Positions 12,988 to 13,310 of a stretch of DNA of 13,310 nucleotides are shown here, piece by piece. Under the pieces are notes generated by a model. It worked only from the letters and a program-made list of their open reading frames with translations, had not been told where the DNA came from and ran no database searches. The stretch is from NCBI GenBank assembly GCA_031268395.1, contig JAIRXI010000175.1:1-13310 (forward strand), given 5' to 3'. The translations under genes and the position numbers were made by a program. This DNA comes from Tannerella sp. (GTDB taxonomy: Bacteria > Bacteroidota > Bacteroidia > Bacteroidales > Tannerellaceae). How positions within the stretch are numbered: position 1 is the first letter of the stretch; every line of letters begins with the position of its first letter.

Positions 12988-13310
12988 ATGACGGGAAAAG
13001 GCAGACTTGCAGGGGTTTTTCTGTTCACCTTCCTTGCGGCGAATGTTTTTGCCGGACAGGTAGATACGGTTGCCGTTTACAGCCCTTCGATGAATAGCTG
13101 GGTAAAAAACACGGTGATTGTTCCGGCGGATACGGGTATGCGGGAGGCTTTTCCGGTTGTATACCTGCTCCACGGCTATGGCGGCGATCACCGGTCATGG
13201 ATTCGGATTCATCCCGGACTGCCGGAACTGGCGACGCGCTACGGGGTGATCATTGTCTGTCCTGACGGACAGAACAGCTGGTACTGGGACAGCCCGGCGG
13301 TTCCGGCACA
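12988..13310 (+). CDS. Secreted esterase-family alpha/beta hydrolase, 5' part
   Basis: A plus-strand frame starts at ATG 12988 and stays open to the window edge (107 codons seen). The first 22 or so residues are a signal peptide (GRLAGVFLFTFLAANVFAG), so the product is exported. The mature part looks like the putative esterase family related to esterase D and tributyrin esterases. VVYLLHGYGGDHRSW (about 60-74) is the oxyanion-hole strand and loop, and YGVIIVCPDGQNSWYWDSP follows, as in that family. The catalytic Ser, Asp and His lie beyond the window, so activity cannot be judged. Two ATGs at 12980 and 12983 lead straight to a stop and are not used. It is divergent from secDF. Confidence 0.85.
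   Translation, partial: MTGKGRLAGVFLFTFLAANVFAGQVDTVAVYSPSMNSWVKNTVIVPADTGMREAFPVVYLLHGYGGDHRSWIRIHPGLPELATRYGVIIVCPDGQNSWYWDSPAVPA

Noticed and set aside
12970-13191. 73-codon open frame on the minus strand
   Set aside because: It is antisense to the esterase gene, which has a signal peptide and clear family motifs.

Overview
This window looks like chromosome from a Bacteroidales-type member of the Bacteroidota. SecD and SecF are fused into one protein. Two secreted proteins end in the type A C-terminal sorting domain of the type IX secretion system (T9SS). The likely promoters match the Bacteroidota -7 element TAnnTTTG rather than a sigma-70 -10 box, and there are no clear Shine-Dalgarno sites. 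The species cannot be named from this sequence. No tRNA, rRNA, CRISPR array or transposase gene was seen.

Layout. Positions 1-748 hold no credible gene and are packed with repeats: two 86-bp direct copies, a perfect 28-bp palindrome, a 48-bp dispersed repeat in both orientations and a 21-nt tandem array. Next, on the minus strand, come mutL and a small membrane protein gene that overlaps it by one base (2859 to 749). Upstream of these is a two-gene minus-strand unit (5453 to 3171) led by a cobalamin riboswitch with its own promoter. It encodes a surface protein of the kind found in Bacteroidota B12 loci and a DUF4465 protein; both have a signal peptide and a T9SS sorting domain. An SGNH hydrolase gene (6816 to 5974), an M20 amidohydrolase resembling argE (8348 to 7233), ribF (9390 to 8467) and secDF (12672 to 9652) follow, all on the minus strand. 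Apart from the hydrolase leader, each has its own TAnnTTTG box, and secDF ends at a strong intrinsic terminator. A divergent plus-strand esterase gene starts at 12988 and runs off the window.

How the genes work together. The clearest system is the vitamin B12-responsive surface module. The riboswitch should shut the pair off when cobalamin is plentiful, so the two proteins are probably made under B12 starvation. T9SS would place them on or outside the cell. No btuB-like TonB-dependent receptor lies in the window. SecDF supports Sec export of the secreted proteins but is a general housekeeping gene. mutL, ribF and the argE-like gene are unrelated housekeeping genes.

A second point of interest is the non-coding repeat family. 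A 48-bp conserved head occurs near position 158 and again near 6902 (45 of 48 bases identical). In both places it is followed by a 21-nt tandem array whose units fold as mini-hairpins, although the two arrays are unrelated in sequence.
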